A DNA stretch of 64,000 bases from SNAP01 sp049671745. GTDB lineage: Bacteria; Bacteroidota; Bacteroidia; Bacteroidales; Marinifilaceae. The notes under the pieces are model-generated. The model did not search any database. It was not told the DNA's origin and saw nothing but the letters and a program-made list of their open reading frames with translations. Position 1 is the first letter of the stretch. The number at the start of each line of letters is the position of its first letter. Positions 28,015 through 36,365 of the stretch are shown here, piece by piece. Both the position numbers and the translations under genes were made by a program. Location: assembly GCA_049671745.1 (NCBI GenBank), contig JBATVL010000042.1, positions 19,220 to 83,219 on the forward strand, given 5' to 3'.

Positions 28015-29296
28015 AGAAATAGTATTCTCAAGTAAAGAGGATATCTCAAACTTTCAAAACGAAGAATTAAAAAAACTATTAATATATCTTAAAGAGCATT
28101 CAGCATTCTATCAACAACAATTCAAAGACAATAATATAGATATAAACTCTATTAATAATACAGAGGACTTACTACAATTTCCTACCACCTCTAAGGATGA
28201 TTTTATAGGAAACGAATCGGCTTTTATTTGTGTGGATAATGATGAATTAATAGATTTTGTAACTACCTCAGGCACATCGGGAGAACCAGTCACTTTTGCT
28301 TTAACAAACAACGATTTAGATCGTCTTGCTTATAACGAATACCTATCTTTCACTACAGCCTCTTGCTCTAAAAAAGACAAGATACAGCTGATGACCACTA
28401 TAGACAGAAGGTTTATGGCAGGACTGGCTTACTTCTTAGGCGCTAAAGAATTAGGTTCAGGAATAATAAGAGTAGGTAACGGAATACCCGAATTGCAATG
28501 GGATACAATAAACCGAATGCATCCATCTTGCTGTATAGTTGTTCCCTCTTTCTTACTTAAATTAGTAGAATATGCCGAAAAGAACAATATAGATTTCAAT
28601 AATTCATCTTTAAGATCCGCTCTTTGCATAGGAGAACCAATAAGGAAAAATGACTTCTCTTTAAACACTCTAGGAAAGAAGATAAACGACAAATGGCCTA
28701 ATCTTAAACTATACTCAACATACGCATCCACAGAGATGCAATCCTCTTTTACCGAATGCGAAAAAAGCAATGGAGGACATCATCAGCCAGAACTAATAAT
28801 AATAGAATTCTTAGACGATGAGGGTGATAGGGTAGATGAAGACTCATTAGGAGAATTAACAATCACAACCCTTGGAGTAGAAGGCATGCCATTATTACGC
28901 TTCAGAACAGGAGACATGTGTTACCATTTTAACCAGAAATGCGAATGCGGAAGAAACACTGTTCGTGTAGGTCCAGTTGTTGGTAGAAAAGGTCAGATGA
29001 TAAAGTTTAAAGGAACCTCTATATATCCAACTGCTTTTAACGATATATTAGACAGCATACCTAATGTTACAAACTACATAATAGAGGTATATACAAATAA
29101 TATAGGAACCGATGGTGTACGCATAAAAGTAGGCTCTCAGGACAAGAGTGATGAATTCTCTAAAGAGATAAAAGATATATTCCGCTCTAAGGTAAGGGTA
29201 GCCCCTGATGTAGTATTCGAAGAAGTGGAAAATATTAACTCTCTTCAAATGCCTGCCACCAGTAGAAAAAGAAACAAGTTTATAGATCTACGATAA
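27989..29296 (+). CDS. PaaK/CapK-like AMP-dependent ligase
   Basis: About 435 residues of the phenylacetate-CoA ligase / CapK adenylating family: VTTSGTSGEPVTFALT is the phosphate-binding loop, YASTEMQSSFTEC the acyl-adenylate region, LRFRTGDMC the Arg-Asp-containing motif, and a Cys-rich CECGRN follows. It probably activates the aryl acid made by the ammonia-lyase for loading on ACP or CoA. It overlaps the hydrolase gene by 26 bp. Two adjacent ATGs (27989, 27992) are possible starts. Confidence 0.88.
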   Translation: MMYKITKNKEIVFSSKEDISNFQNEELKKLLIYLKEHSAFYQQQFKDNNIDINSINNTEDLLQFPTTSKDDFIGNESAFICVDNDELIDFVTTSGTSGEPVTFALTNNDLDRLAYNEYLSFTTASCSKKDKIQLMTTIDRRFMAGLAYFLGAKELGSGIIRVGNGIPELQWDTINRMHPSCCIVVPSFLLKLVEYAEKNNIDFNNSSLRSALCIGEPIRKNDFSLNTLGKKINDKWPNLKLYSTYASTEMQSSFTECEKSNGGHHQPELIIIEFLDDEGDRVDEDSLGELTITTLGVEGMPLLRFRTGDMCYHFNQKCECGRNTVRVGPVVGRKGQMIKFKGTSIYPTAFNDILDSIPNVTNYIIEVYTNNIGTDGVRIKVGSQDKSDEFSKEIKDIFRSKVRVAPDVVFEEVENINSLQMPATSRKRNKFIDLR

Positions 29297-29319
29297 GTTA
29301 AATTTAAAATAAAGTAAAA

Positions 29320-29772
29320 ATGAAATTTTCTAAAACACTCGCTCTAAAATTAGGAATAGTATTCCTTCTTTGTTCTCTATTCTCTTTCTCATCACAAGCA
29401 CAATTACCTAAAAAATCTAAGGTCTTTCTTACTTTTGTGGAAACAGCAGATGAAATTAATGCTGAAGGTGTAGAAGTATTAAAATTATTCAATGAGGTTC
29501 TTAAAGAGCAAACAAACTGTGTTTTACTTGACAAGAAAGAAACTTCTGAATATGTTTTTCAACTTAGAGTAGTTGATCAAAGTATGGGTGATAGTAAAGC
29601 AAAACTAGAGATTTATGACAATAAAACTAATGCTTTAGTGGCAGAGTCTAATTGGTTTAATGGTACTGCTAATTCTCGTTACGCATTCTCTAGTCCCAAA
29701 CATGCAATGTGTAGGATTATAAAGAGTTTCTTATTGACAAATAATGAAGATCTAATAAAGAAAAAAGAATAA
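29320..29772 (+). CDS. Small secreted protein, unknown function
   Basis: 150 residues with a signal peptide (to about residue 28, FSFSSQAQ). The mature part is mixed alpha/beta (KSKVFLTFVETADEINAEG, EYVFQLRVVDQSMGDSKAK, KLEIYDNKTNALVAESNWF). It ends with a basic tail and is followed by a strong terminator, making it the probable last gene of the polyene operon, 23 bp after the ligase. No family recognised. Confidence 0.7.
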   Translation: MKFSKTLALKLGIVFLLCSLFSFSSQAQLPKKSKVFLTFVETADEINAEGVEVLKLFNEVLKEQTNCVLLDKKETSEYVFQLRVVDQSMGDSKAKLEIYDNKTNALVAESNWFNGTANSRYAFSSPKHAMCRIIKSFLLTNNEDLIKKKE

Positions 29773-29803
29773 AAAAAGGGGGCTATAAGCCCCCTCTTTC
29801 TTT
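29771..29803. terminator. Bidirectional terminator between convergent genes
   Basis: A GC-rich 7-bp stem (29778-29784 with 29788-29794) with a 3-base loop, T-rich on the right and A-rich on the left. It can stop the polyene operon on the plus strand and the PBP1A gene on the minus strand. Confidence 0.88.
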
Positions 29804-29818
29804 ACCAAATATAATCTA

Positions 29819-32164
29819 TTATTTATCCTTCTTCTTGAATATGCTTTTAATCTTAAACCATATACTAGTTTTCTTTTTCTTAGCTTTTTTAACATCCCTA
29901 TTATAGTACTTAACACGTTCTCTATTAATATTAATTATAGAATCAGTCTTCATCTCTCTAGTAACATCAAGGCTCTTCTTATATAAAGGAGCATCTTTCT
30001 CTAATGTATTAAGAATGCTTAAGCTAGGGAATTGAATACGGTTCCAATGCGAAAAACGAGGATCTTTAAGAGCCTTTTGCATAAAGAGTCCGAATATAGG
30101 TAAAGCCGTATTAGCACCCTGTCCCAGATAAGTAGATCTAAAATGAACTCTCATATCGTTAGCACCCGTTCTTACACCAGCCACAATATGTGGATTATAA
30201 CCAAAGAACCAACCATCAGCATTATTCTGAGTAGTACCCGTTTTACCAGCTATACAATTTCTTAAGCCATATCGTCCACGAAGTCTTCTACCAGTACCAT
30301 TATTCACCACTCCTTCAAGCATGAAATTCATAATAGCAGCATTCTCCGAGCTCATAACTATATGTCTCTCTATATCTTTCTTCTCGTATATAATATTACC
30401 TGCTTTATCAGTAACCTTAGTAATATAATAAGGTTTAACCCACTCACCACTATTAGCAAAAGTAGAAAACACCTGAGCCATCTCCAGAAGAGAGCTATTA
30501 GACACCCCTAAAGCCATAGATGGAAATCTAGACAACTCACTTCTAATACCCAAATCCTGAGCCATCTGAATTGTTTCATCAATACCTGTTTTCATAAGAA
30601 CCTTTACAGCCACAGTATTTACTGAATGAGCAAGAGCTCCTCTCATAGAATAATATCTAATAGAATCGTTACTATGCGAATCTCTAGGTTTCCAGCCTTG
30701 ATGTTCTTTATCGGCCTCTATCTCGTTAGAATAATACGAATTAGGATCTTCACCATTCTCCAGAGCAGCAGCAAAAACAATAGGTTTAAAAATAGAACCT
30801 GTCTGACGTTCAGCCTTAACCATATCATACTTAAAATACTTATGATCTATACCACCTACCCAAGCACGAATCTGTCCGTTCTGAGGATTCACAGCAATAA
30901 AACCAGTATGAAGAATCTTTAAATAATGCTTAATAGAATCCATAGGACTCATCTTCACATCCTTATCACCATCCTTAGAAGAATAGATCTCCATATTCAC
31001 CTTAGTATTAAAGATCTTAGTAATCTCCTTATCCGATTTCTTAAGTTTTTTAAGATGTTTATAACGTTGAGAGCGTTTAAGAGCAGACTTTAGAATCAAG
31101 CGATTATTATACCAAGGTTCTCTTTTCTTCCAATGTTTATAGAAAGTTTTTTGTAGAGACTTCATATGTTGATTAACGGCCTCTTCAGCATATTTCTGAA
31201 GATGAGAATCTATAGTTGTGTATATCTTCAATCCGTCGCTATACATATTTATTTTGCTGTCATTCTCTTTATTAAATTTCTTAACAATACTCTTCACCTC
31301 ATGACGAAGATTCTCTCTTAAATATGTAGCTAAACCCTCATTATTGCTCAAACGTTTATACTTAATCACAAGAGGCATCTTCTTTAATAACTCCCCTTTT
31401 TCTTTTGTTAAGTCCTTATGTTTAACCATCTGATTAATCACTGTATTCCTTCTGCTTGTAGATCTTTTAGGATGTAAACGAGGGTTATAAGAAGTAGAAG
31501 CCTTAAGCATACCCACAAGAGTAGCAGCCTCTATAGTAGAAACATCAGCAGCCGACTTACTAAAGAATCTCTGAGCGGCACTTTCTATTCCATATACATT
31601 CTCACCAAAAGGCACAGTATTAAGATAAAGAGTAATAATTCCCTCTTTAGAATAAATTTTCTCTAATCTAGATGCTGTAAACATTTCCTTCAACTTACTA
31701 ATAGGCATGCTCAAAAAGCTATGCGAACCTCTACCATATAAGTTTTTAGCAAGTTGCTGACTAAGAGTACTACCTCCACCAGAACTTCTATCTCTAAGAA
31801 GGATTGTTTTAAATATCACGCGAAGTAAACTTCTAGTATCTATACCATTATGCTCGTAGAAACGCGAATCCTCAGTAGCTATCAAAGCATTAAATATATC
31901 AGGAGATATATCTTTATAGGTTAAATTCGTTCTATTCTCTAGAAAGAACTTACCCATTATCTTTTTATCAGCTGTGTAGATTTTAGAAGACTCTACATTG
32001 TTAATATTCTTTAATTCTTTATATGTTGGAAGTTCTCCAAATATACCAAAATATATGCTTACAATAAATAAGATAAGACTAAGTATACTACCCAAAATGC
32101 CTATTATACTTAGTTTAATTATCCTTTTCTTAATCTTAACTCTTTTCTCTTTCGTTTCGTCCAT
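29819..32164 (-). CDS. mrcA: Penicillin-binding protein 1A (transglycosylase/transpeptidase)
   Basis: Bifunctional peptidoglycan synthase at the inner membrane. 781 residues: cytoplasmic basic head, one membrane segment (about 17-40), a GT51 transglycosylase domain (catalytic Glu98 in ATEDSRFYEHNGID, then GGGSTLSQQLAKN), and a transpeptidase domain with S457-x-x-K460, S514-V-N516 and K641-T-G-T644. A Lys-rich linker region (about 340-390) and a Lys-rich C-terminal tail are typical of class A PBPs in this phylum. All catalytic residues are present. Confidence 0.95.
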   Translation of the reverse strand: MDETKEKRVKIKKRIIKLSIIGILGSILSLILFIVSIYFGIFGELPTYKELKNINNVESSKIYTADKKIMGKFFLENRTNLTYKDISPDIFNALIATEDSRFYEHNGIDTRSLLRVIFKTILLRDRSSGGGSTLSQQLAKNLYGRGSHSFLSMPISKLKEMFTASRLEKIYSKEGIITLYLNTVPFGENVYGIESAAQRFFSKSAADVSTIEAATLVGMLKASTSYNPRLHPKRSTSRRNTVINQMVKHKDLTKEKGELLKKMPLVIKYKRLSNNEGLATYLRENLRHEVKSIVKKFNKENDSKINMYSDGLKIYTTIDSHLQKYAEEAVNQHMKSLQKTFYKHWKKREPWYNNRLILKSALKRSQRYKHLKKLKKSDKEITKIFNTKVNMEIYSSKDGDKDVKMSPMDSIKHYLKILHTGFIAVNPQNGQIRAWVGGIDHKYFKYDMVKAERQTGSIFKPIVFAAALENGEDPNSYYSNEIEADKEHQGWKPRDSHSNDSIRYYSMRGALAHSVNTVAVKVLMKTGIDETIQMAQDLGIRSELSRFPSMALGVSNSSLLEMAQVFSTFANSGEWVKPYYITKVTDKAGNIIYEKKDIERHIVMSSENAAIMNFMLEGVVNNGTGRRLRGRYGLRNCIAGKTGTTQNNADGWFFGYNPHIVAGVRTGANDMRVHFRSTYLGQGANTALPIFGLFMQKALKDPRFSHWNRIQFPSLSILNTLEKDAPLYKKSLDVTREMKTDSIININRERVKYYNRDVKKAKKKKTSIWFKIKSIFKKKDK

Positions 32165-32242
32165 ATTTAGTTTTCTATATTAGTCTACTTTGTTTCACCC
32201 GACGAAATTACAAAAAATATGCAGAGGTTTAAATAAATAATA

Positions 32243-32250
32243 TAACTTTG
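32243..32250 (+). promoter_or_regulatory. -7 promoter element of slyD
   Basis: TAACTTTG matches TAnnTTTG, 32 bp ahead of the slyD start, in an intergenic gap of about 115 bp opposite the divergent PBP1A gene. No clear -33 TTTG seen. Confidence 0.45.
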
Positions 32251-32281
32251 CAATAGAATATAAATTTAAAACAAATATAAT

Positions 32282-32836
32282 ATGATTACTAAGAACAAAA
32301 AAGTTTCTGTAGCTTACGAGCTAAGAACTAAAGCAGACGGAGAAGTTGTAGAAACAGCAGGTGGAGAAACTCCTTTTATATATGTTGCTGGATACGAGCA
32401 ATCTTTAAGACATTTTGAGATGAACCTACAAGGTTTAGACAAAGGTGATTCTTTTGAATTTAACTTATCAGTAGAAAACGCTTACGGAGAGAGAAACGAA
32501 GAAATGCTTATAGAGCTTCCTCTTGATGTATTCGGTGAAGTAGAAGAAGGAATGTTAGCAGTAGGAGAAGTTCTTCCTATGCAAGATTCATTAGGTCGTC
32601 GTCTTCAAGGTACAGTTGTTGAATTAGGAGAAGAAAACCTTAAGATGGACTTCAATCACCCATTAGCTGGTGAGTGTCTTTTCTTCAAAGGAAAGATTGA
32701 AGACATAGTAGATGCTTCAGACGAAGAAATAGCTGCACTTTCATCAGGTGGATGTAGTGGTTCATGCGGAAGCTGTGGAAGCGGATGTGGAGACGATGCA
32801 GAAGGTGGATGTGGTGACGGTGGTTGCAACTGCTAA
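32282..32836 (+). CDS. slyD: FKBP-type peptidyl-prolyl isomerase SlyD with Cys-rich tail
   Basis: Cytosolic prolyl isomerase/chaperone with metal binding. 184 residues: FKBP core split by the IF (insert-in-flap) domain, with VAYELRTKADGEVVETAG, FIYVAGYEQSLRHFEMNLQG, ENAYGERNEEM and DFNHPLAGECLFFKGKIEDI. The last ~30 residues are a Gly/Cys-rich tail (GGCSGSCGSCGSGCG, then GGCGDGGCNC) likely to bind Ni or other metals, as in other SlyD proteins with His/Cys tails. Followed after 18 bp by aroC. Confidence 0.94.
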   Translation: MITKNKKVSVAYELRTKADGEVVETAGGETPFIYVAGYEQSLRHFEMNLQGLDKGDSFEFNLSVENAYGERNEEMLIELPLDVFGEVEEGMLAVGEVLPMQDSLGRRLQGTVVELGEENLKMDFNHPLAGECLFFKGKIEDIVDASDEEIAALSSGGCSGSCGSCGSGCGDDAEGGCGDGGCNC

Positions 32837-32854
32837 ACAAAAAACAATAAATAT

Positions 32855-33922
32855 ATGTCAGGAAATTCTATAGGAAAACTTTTCACATTAAGCTCATTTG
32901 GTGAATCACACGGTTCGGCAATAGGCGGAGTAATTGATGGTTGTCCATCTGGCATATTAGTAGATATAGAATTCATACAAAAGGAGCTTGACAGGCGTCG
33001 TCCTGGTCAATCTCCTTTTACTACCTCTCGCAAAGAGTCAGACCAAATAGAGATTCTCTCAGGTGTCTTTGAGGGAAAAACAACAGGAACATCTATAGGT
33101 TTCATAGTAAGAAACCAGGATCATCGTTCCAAGGATTACACAAACATAAGCGATAAATACCGACCTTCTCATGCGGATTATACCTACGATAAAAAATACG
33201 GTATACGCGATTACAGAGGGGGAGGAAGAAGTTCAGCCCGTGAGCATATAGCTCGTGTAGCAGCTGGTGCCTTCGCCAAGTTAGTACTTCAACAATACAA
33301 TATCACTATCACGGCATATACTTCGCAGATAGGGGATATAAAAATAAACAGATGTGATTTCTCTCAAATAGAGGAAAATCCATTAAGATGCCCTGACAAG
33401 GAAGCCTTAGCTGGAATGACTAGCTTAATAAAGCAAGTACAAGAGGAAGGTGATTCTATAGGGGGTATAGTTTCATGTACAATTTCAAATGTCCCAATAG
33501 GTTTGGGGGAACCCGTCTTCGATAAGTTAAGCGCTCGCTTAGCACACGCGATGATGGGAATAAATGCAGCCAAAGGTTTCGAGCTTGGTTCTGGTTTTAG
33601 TAGTGCAGTAATGAGAGGTAGCGAACACAATGATGTTTTCTGCAAGAGAGAGGGAAAGATAAAAACAAAAACAAACAATTCAGGCGGTATACAAGGTGGT
33701 ATATCCAATGGAGAAGACATAAATTTTAGCTTAGCTTTCAAACCCGTTGCTACTATTTCTAGTTTACAAGAAACTGTAGATACAGAAGGCAATCAAACAA
33801 CAATAAGCGTACAGGGTCGTCATGATCCTTGTGTAGTACCTCGAGCAATACCAGTTGTAGAGGCAATGGCCGCTATTGTGATTCTTGATTCCATTCTAGA
33901 AAACAATGCAATAAACCTTTAA
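32855..33922 (+). CDS. aroC: Chorismate synthase
   Basis: Makes chorismate from EPSP with reduced FMN, last common step of aromatic amino acid synthesis. 355 residues with the family blocks GESHGSAIGGVIDGCPSG, GQSPFTTSRKE, RPSHADYTYDKKYGIRDYRG, GGGRSSAREHIARVAAGAFA, and GGIQGGISNGEDI. Start gives MSGNSIGKLFTLSSFGESHG, standard for AroC. It may feed aromatic precursors to the polyene cluster, but there is no direct link other than location. Confidence 0.96.
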   Translation: MSGNSIGKLFTLSSFGESHGSAIGGVIDGCPSGILVDIEFIQKELDRRRPGQSPFTTSRKESDQIEILSGVFEGKTTGTSIGFIVRNQDHRSKDYTNISDKYRPSHADYTYDKKYGIRDYRGGGRSSAREHIARVAAGAFAKLVLQQYNITITAYTSQIGDIKINRCDFSQIEENPLRCPDKEALAGMTSLIKQVQEEGDSIGGIVSCTISNVPIGLGEPVFDKLSARLAHAMMGINAAKGFELGSGFSSAVMRGSEHNDVFCKREGKIKTKTNNSGGIQGGISNGEDINFSLAFKPVATISSLQETVDTEGNQTTISVQGRHDPCVVPRAIPVVEAMAAIVILDSILENNAINL

Positions 33923-33935
33923 AACGTTCTTTCTT

Positions 33936-35201
33936 ATGAAATTTAAATTACCTCTCTATCTTAAGATAATCTTAGGAATGGTTCTTGGTGTGCTTTTTGG
34001 TCTAGTAGCTGTTCACTTCGGTGGGGACAAATTCACTAACGACTGGGTAAAGCCCTGGGGAAGCATCTTTCTTAACCTATTAAAAATGGTAGCCGTACCA
34101 CTTGTTTTTGTGTCTTTAATAAAAGGTATATCAGGTCTGTCTAACATAAAGCAACTTTCTAGAATAGGATTTAAAACTCTAGGGTTTTATATAATGACCA
34201 CAATAATAGCTATCACAATAGGTGTATGTGTGGTGAATATAATACGACCAGGAGACAGTTTTCCTAAGGCTAAATCGCATGAATTACTAGAGAAATACAG
34301 TAATAATGTAGTAGAGAAAACAGGTTTAGCAAGTGGAGTAAAAGAAGAATCTCCTCTAAAGATGATAGTAGACATGGTACCCACCAATGTAATACAATCC
34401 TTTGGCGACAACTCAAAAATGTTACAAATAATCTTCTTTGCAGTACTATTCGGAATAGGAATGGTATCCTTAGGAGAAGAGAAAACAAAATACGTAAGAG
34501 GATTCTTAGACGGAGTAAACGACATAGTATTAAAAATTATAGACTATATAATGCTCTTTGCTCCCTATGGAGTATTTGCTTTAATGGCAGGTCTATTGGT
34601 AGATTACTCAGGAGATGTACAACTCTTTGTATCTCTAGGACTATATGCCATAACAGTAATAATAGGATTATGCTCTATGATCTTCATAGTATACCCTATA
34701 ATAATACACTTCTTCACACCAATAAAATACAAAGATTTTGTAAAAGTAATGTCTCCAGTACAAATGCTTGGTTTTTCTACAAGTTCAAGTGCAGCCACAC
34801 TACCTTTAAATCTTAAACAAGTAGTAAACGGATTAAAGGTACCAGCAAAAGTAGCTGATTTTGTGCTTCCAGTGGGAGTAACAATAAATATGGATGGAAC
34901 ATCATGTTACCAAGCCATAGCAGCCATCTTCATAGCACAAGTATTCGATATAGACTTAAGCATAGGACAAACACTAACAATAATACTAACAGCAACAATA
35001 TCTTCTATAGGAACTCCAGGCATACCCGGAGGAAGTATAGTAATGCTAATAGTAGTACTTACATCGGTAGGAATACCAGTGGAAGGCATAGCTCTTATCT
35101 TAGGAATAGATAGACCCTTAGACATGCTAAGAACAGTTGTAAATGTAACAGGAGATGCTTCTGTGGCAACAATGGTAGCTACCTCAGAGAAGGAAATATA
35201 G
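33936..35201 (+). CDS. Dicarboxylate/amino acid:cation symporter (DAACS family)
   Basis: 421 residues of the glutamate/aspartate/dicarboxylate Na+ or H+ symporter family: several membrane helices, the serine-rich re-entrant loop STSSSAATLPLNL, the NMDGTSCYQAIAAIFIAQVF segment and the GTPGIPGGSIVML loop. The second cation/substrate-binding signature is intact. Followed by a strong inverted repeat. Substrate cannot be assigned. Confidence 0.92.
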   Translation: MKFKLPLYLKIILGMVLGVLFGLVAVHFGGDKFTNDWVKPWGSIFLNLLKMVAVPLVFVSLIKGISGLSNIKQLSRIGFKTLGFYIMTTIIAITIGVCVVNIIRPGDSFPKAKSHELLEKYSNNVVEKTGLASGVKEESPLKMIVDMVPTNVIQSFGDNSKMLQIIFFAVLFGIGMVSLGEEKTKYVRGFLDGVNDIVLKIIDYIMLFAPYGVFALMAGLLVDYSGDVQLFVSLGLYAITVIIGLCSMIFIVYPIIIHFFTPIKYKDFVKVMSPVQMLGFSTSSSAATLPLNLKQVVNGLKVPAKVADFVLPVGVTINMDGTSCYQAIAAIFIAQVFDIDLSIGQTLTIILTATISSIGTPGIPGGSIVMLIVVLTSVGIPVEGIALILGIDRPLDMLRTVVNVTGDASVATMVATSEKEI

Positions 35202-35214
35202 AAATCATTTAATG

Positions 35215-35253
35215 AATACTTATGAGATAATAATTGCTTATCTCATAAGTATT
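35215..35253 (+). terminator. Long inverted repeat, probable terminator
   Basis: A perfect 16-bp stem (35215-35230 with 35238-35253) around a 7-base loop, just after the symporter stop. The following bases are AT-rich but not a pure T-run, so it may also act as a 3'-end stability element. Confidence 0.7.
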
Positions 35254-35256
35254 TAA

Positions 35257-35264
35257 TATTTTTG
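35257..35264 (+). promoter_or_regulatory. -7 promoter element
   Basis: TATTTTTG matches TAnnTTTG, 29 bp ahead of the small gene at 35293. It abuts the preceding hairpin, so a -33 box would have to lie within the stem; none is seen. Confidence 0.4.
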
Positions 35265-35292
35265 TAACTCAATAAATTAATAATATATCATT

Positions 35293-35577
35293 ATGGCAAG
35301 TATCAAAAGACTTAAGAAAGATGTGGATTATTTAGCTTTTGCAGTAATCGCTGATTGTTTCAATTATAATAGCTATAATCCTGGAAACGAAGAAGTATTT
35401 GAAATCGTTAAGGATACTATTGCTTTAAGAAATGAGTTACGTTATAGAATAAGTAATCCAGAGCCTAAAGAGGACGGAGAGCTTAAAGCAATCTATAAAT
35501 GTATCTTTAATGAAGCAATCGCAGCAGCTGATGATTCATTTATAAAATTAAGTGAAGCTATTAAAAAGAATATGTAA
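35293..35577 (+). CDS. Small conserved-looking helical protein, unknown function
   Basis: 94 residues, no signal peptide, mostly alpha-helical and charged (MASIKRLKKDVDYLAFAVIA, DTIALRNELRYRISN, AIAAADDSFIKLSEAIKK). Its own promoter-like box and terminator suggest an independent, well-expressed gene. I do not recognise a named family. Confidence 0.7.
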   Translation: MASIKRLKKDVDYLAFAVIADCFNYNSYNPGNEEVFEIVKDTIALRNELRYRISNPEPKEDGELKAIYKCIFNEAIAAADDSFIKLSEAIKKNM

Positions 35578-35599
35578 TTCTTTCTATAACTTATAATCT

Positions 35600-35633
35600 A
35601 TACCTAAGAGTTCTGCTTTTAGGTATTTTTTTT
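35600..35633 (+). terminator. Rho-independent terminator ending 5 bp before the next start codon
   Basis: An 11-bp stem (35600-35610 with 35616-35626, one G-T pair), 5-base loop and a T-run to 35633. It ends the small helical gene. The next ATG is at 35638, leaving no room for a normal promoter between, so the metallopeptidase gene must be read through it, start inside it or use a later start. Confidence 0.85.
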
Positions 35634-35637
35634 ATCT

Positions 35638-36345
35638 ATGCAAAAAACAGTATACATATATAATATAGGAGAAGTCCTTTTCAAGAAGGACAGACGATAC
35701 AAACGACTAAGTATGCGTATCTCTCTTGATGGGCAGATTATAGTAAATCGCCCTATGCTCATGTCTATGCGCAAAGCCCAAGCATGGGTAGAATCCCAGG
35801 CCGAATGGATAAAAAAATCTAAGGCCAAGCTCAAAATGCGAGAAGACTCACAAACAATCTTTCTATTAGGCAGCATCTACAAAACTTACAAACACACAAT
35901 AAAGATAGTAGAGGGAGAATCCTCTAGAGAAGGTGATATATTAAATATAGGAGTACCTAAAGAAATACTAGAAAACATAGAAAGAAAAGAAACACAGGAA
36001 GCTATACGAGAAATAATAAACAATATATATACAGAAGAAGCAAAGGAAGAATTGCCAATAAAGATATGTGAGCTTGCCGACAAGCATCATTTAAGCTTTA
36101 ACAAACTCTCTTTTAGAAAAAATAAGAGTAGGTGGGGTTCATGTTCGAGTGAAAAAAATATCTCCTTAAACGTGCATCTAATGCGTTTACCTGATCATCT
36201 TATAAACTATGTAATATTGCATGAGTTGTGTCACACTATAGAAATGAATCACTCATCCTCTTTTTGGGAACTACTAGAGTTTATATGTCCAGAATCGCAG
36301 ATATACCGTAAAGAATTAAAAAAGTATTCAACCACCGAATATTAG
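35638..36345 (+). CDS. YgjP/DUF45-type zinc metallopeptidase-like protein
   Basis: 235 residues with H-E-L-C-H (195-199) in VILHELCHTIEMNHSSSFW and the conserved block RKNKSRWGSCSSEKNISLN of the YgjP/M48-like (WLM) family. The zinc site and second His (NHSSSFW) are intact. The cellular role of YgjP is poorly known. The N-terminal start at 35638 lies right behind a terminator hairpin; a later Met (residue 24, MRISLDGQIIVN) is possible. Confidence 0.88.
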   Translation: MQKTVYIYNIGEVLFKKDRRYKRLSMRISLDGQIIVNRPMLMSMRKAQAWVESQAEWIKKSKAKLKMREDSQTIFLLGSIYKTYKHTIKIVEGESSREGDILNIGVPKEILENIERKETQEAIREIINNIYTEEAKEELPIKICELADKHHLSFNKLSFRKNKSRWGSCSSEKNISLNVHLMRLPDHLINYVILHELCHTIEMNHSSSFWELLEFICPESQIYRKELKKYSTTEY

Positions 36346-36365
36346 CAGCTGAATACATATATAAT

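Noticed and set aside
6653..29772. True flexirubin (dialkylresorcinol) cluster
   Set aside because: No recognisable DarA/DarB-like pair is seen among the genes, so only the polyene half is supported here.
34187..35125. Several frames on both strands within the symporter gene
   Set aside because: Low-complexity shadow translations of the symporter; no independent signal.
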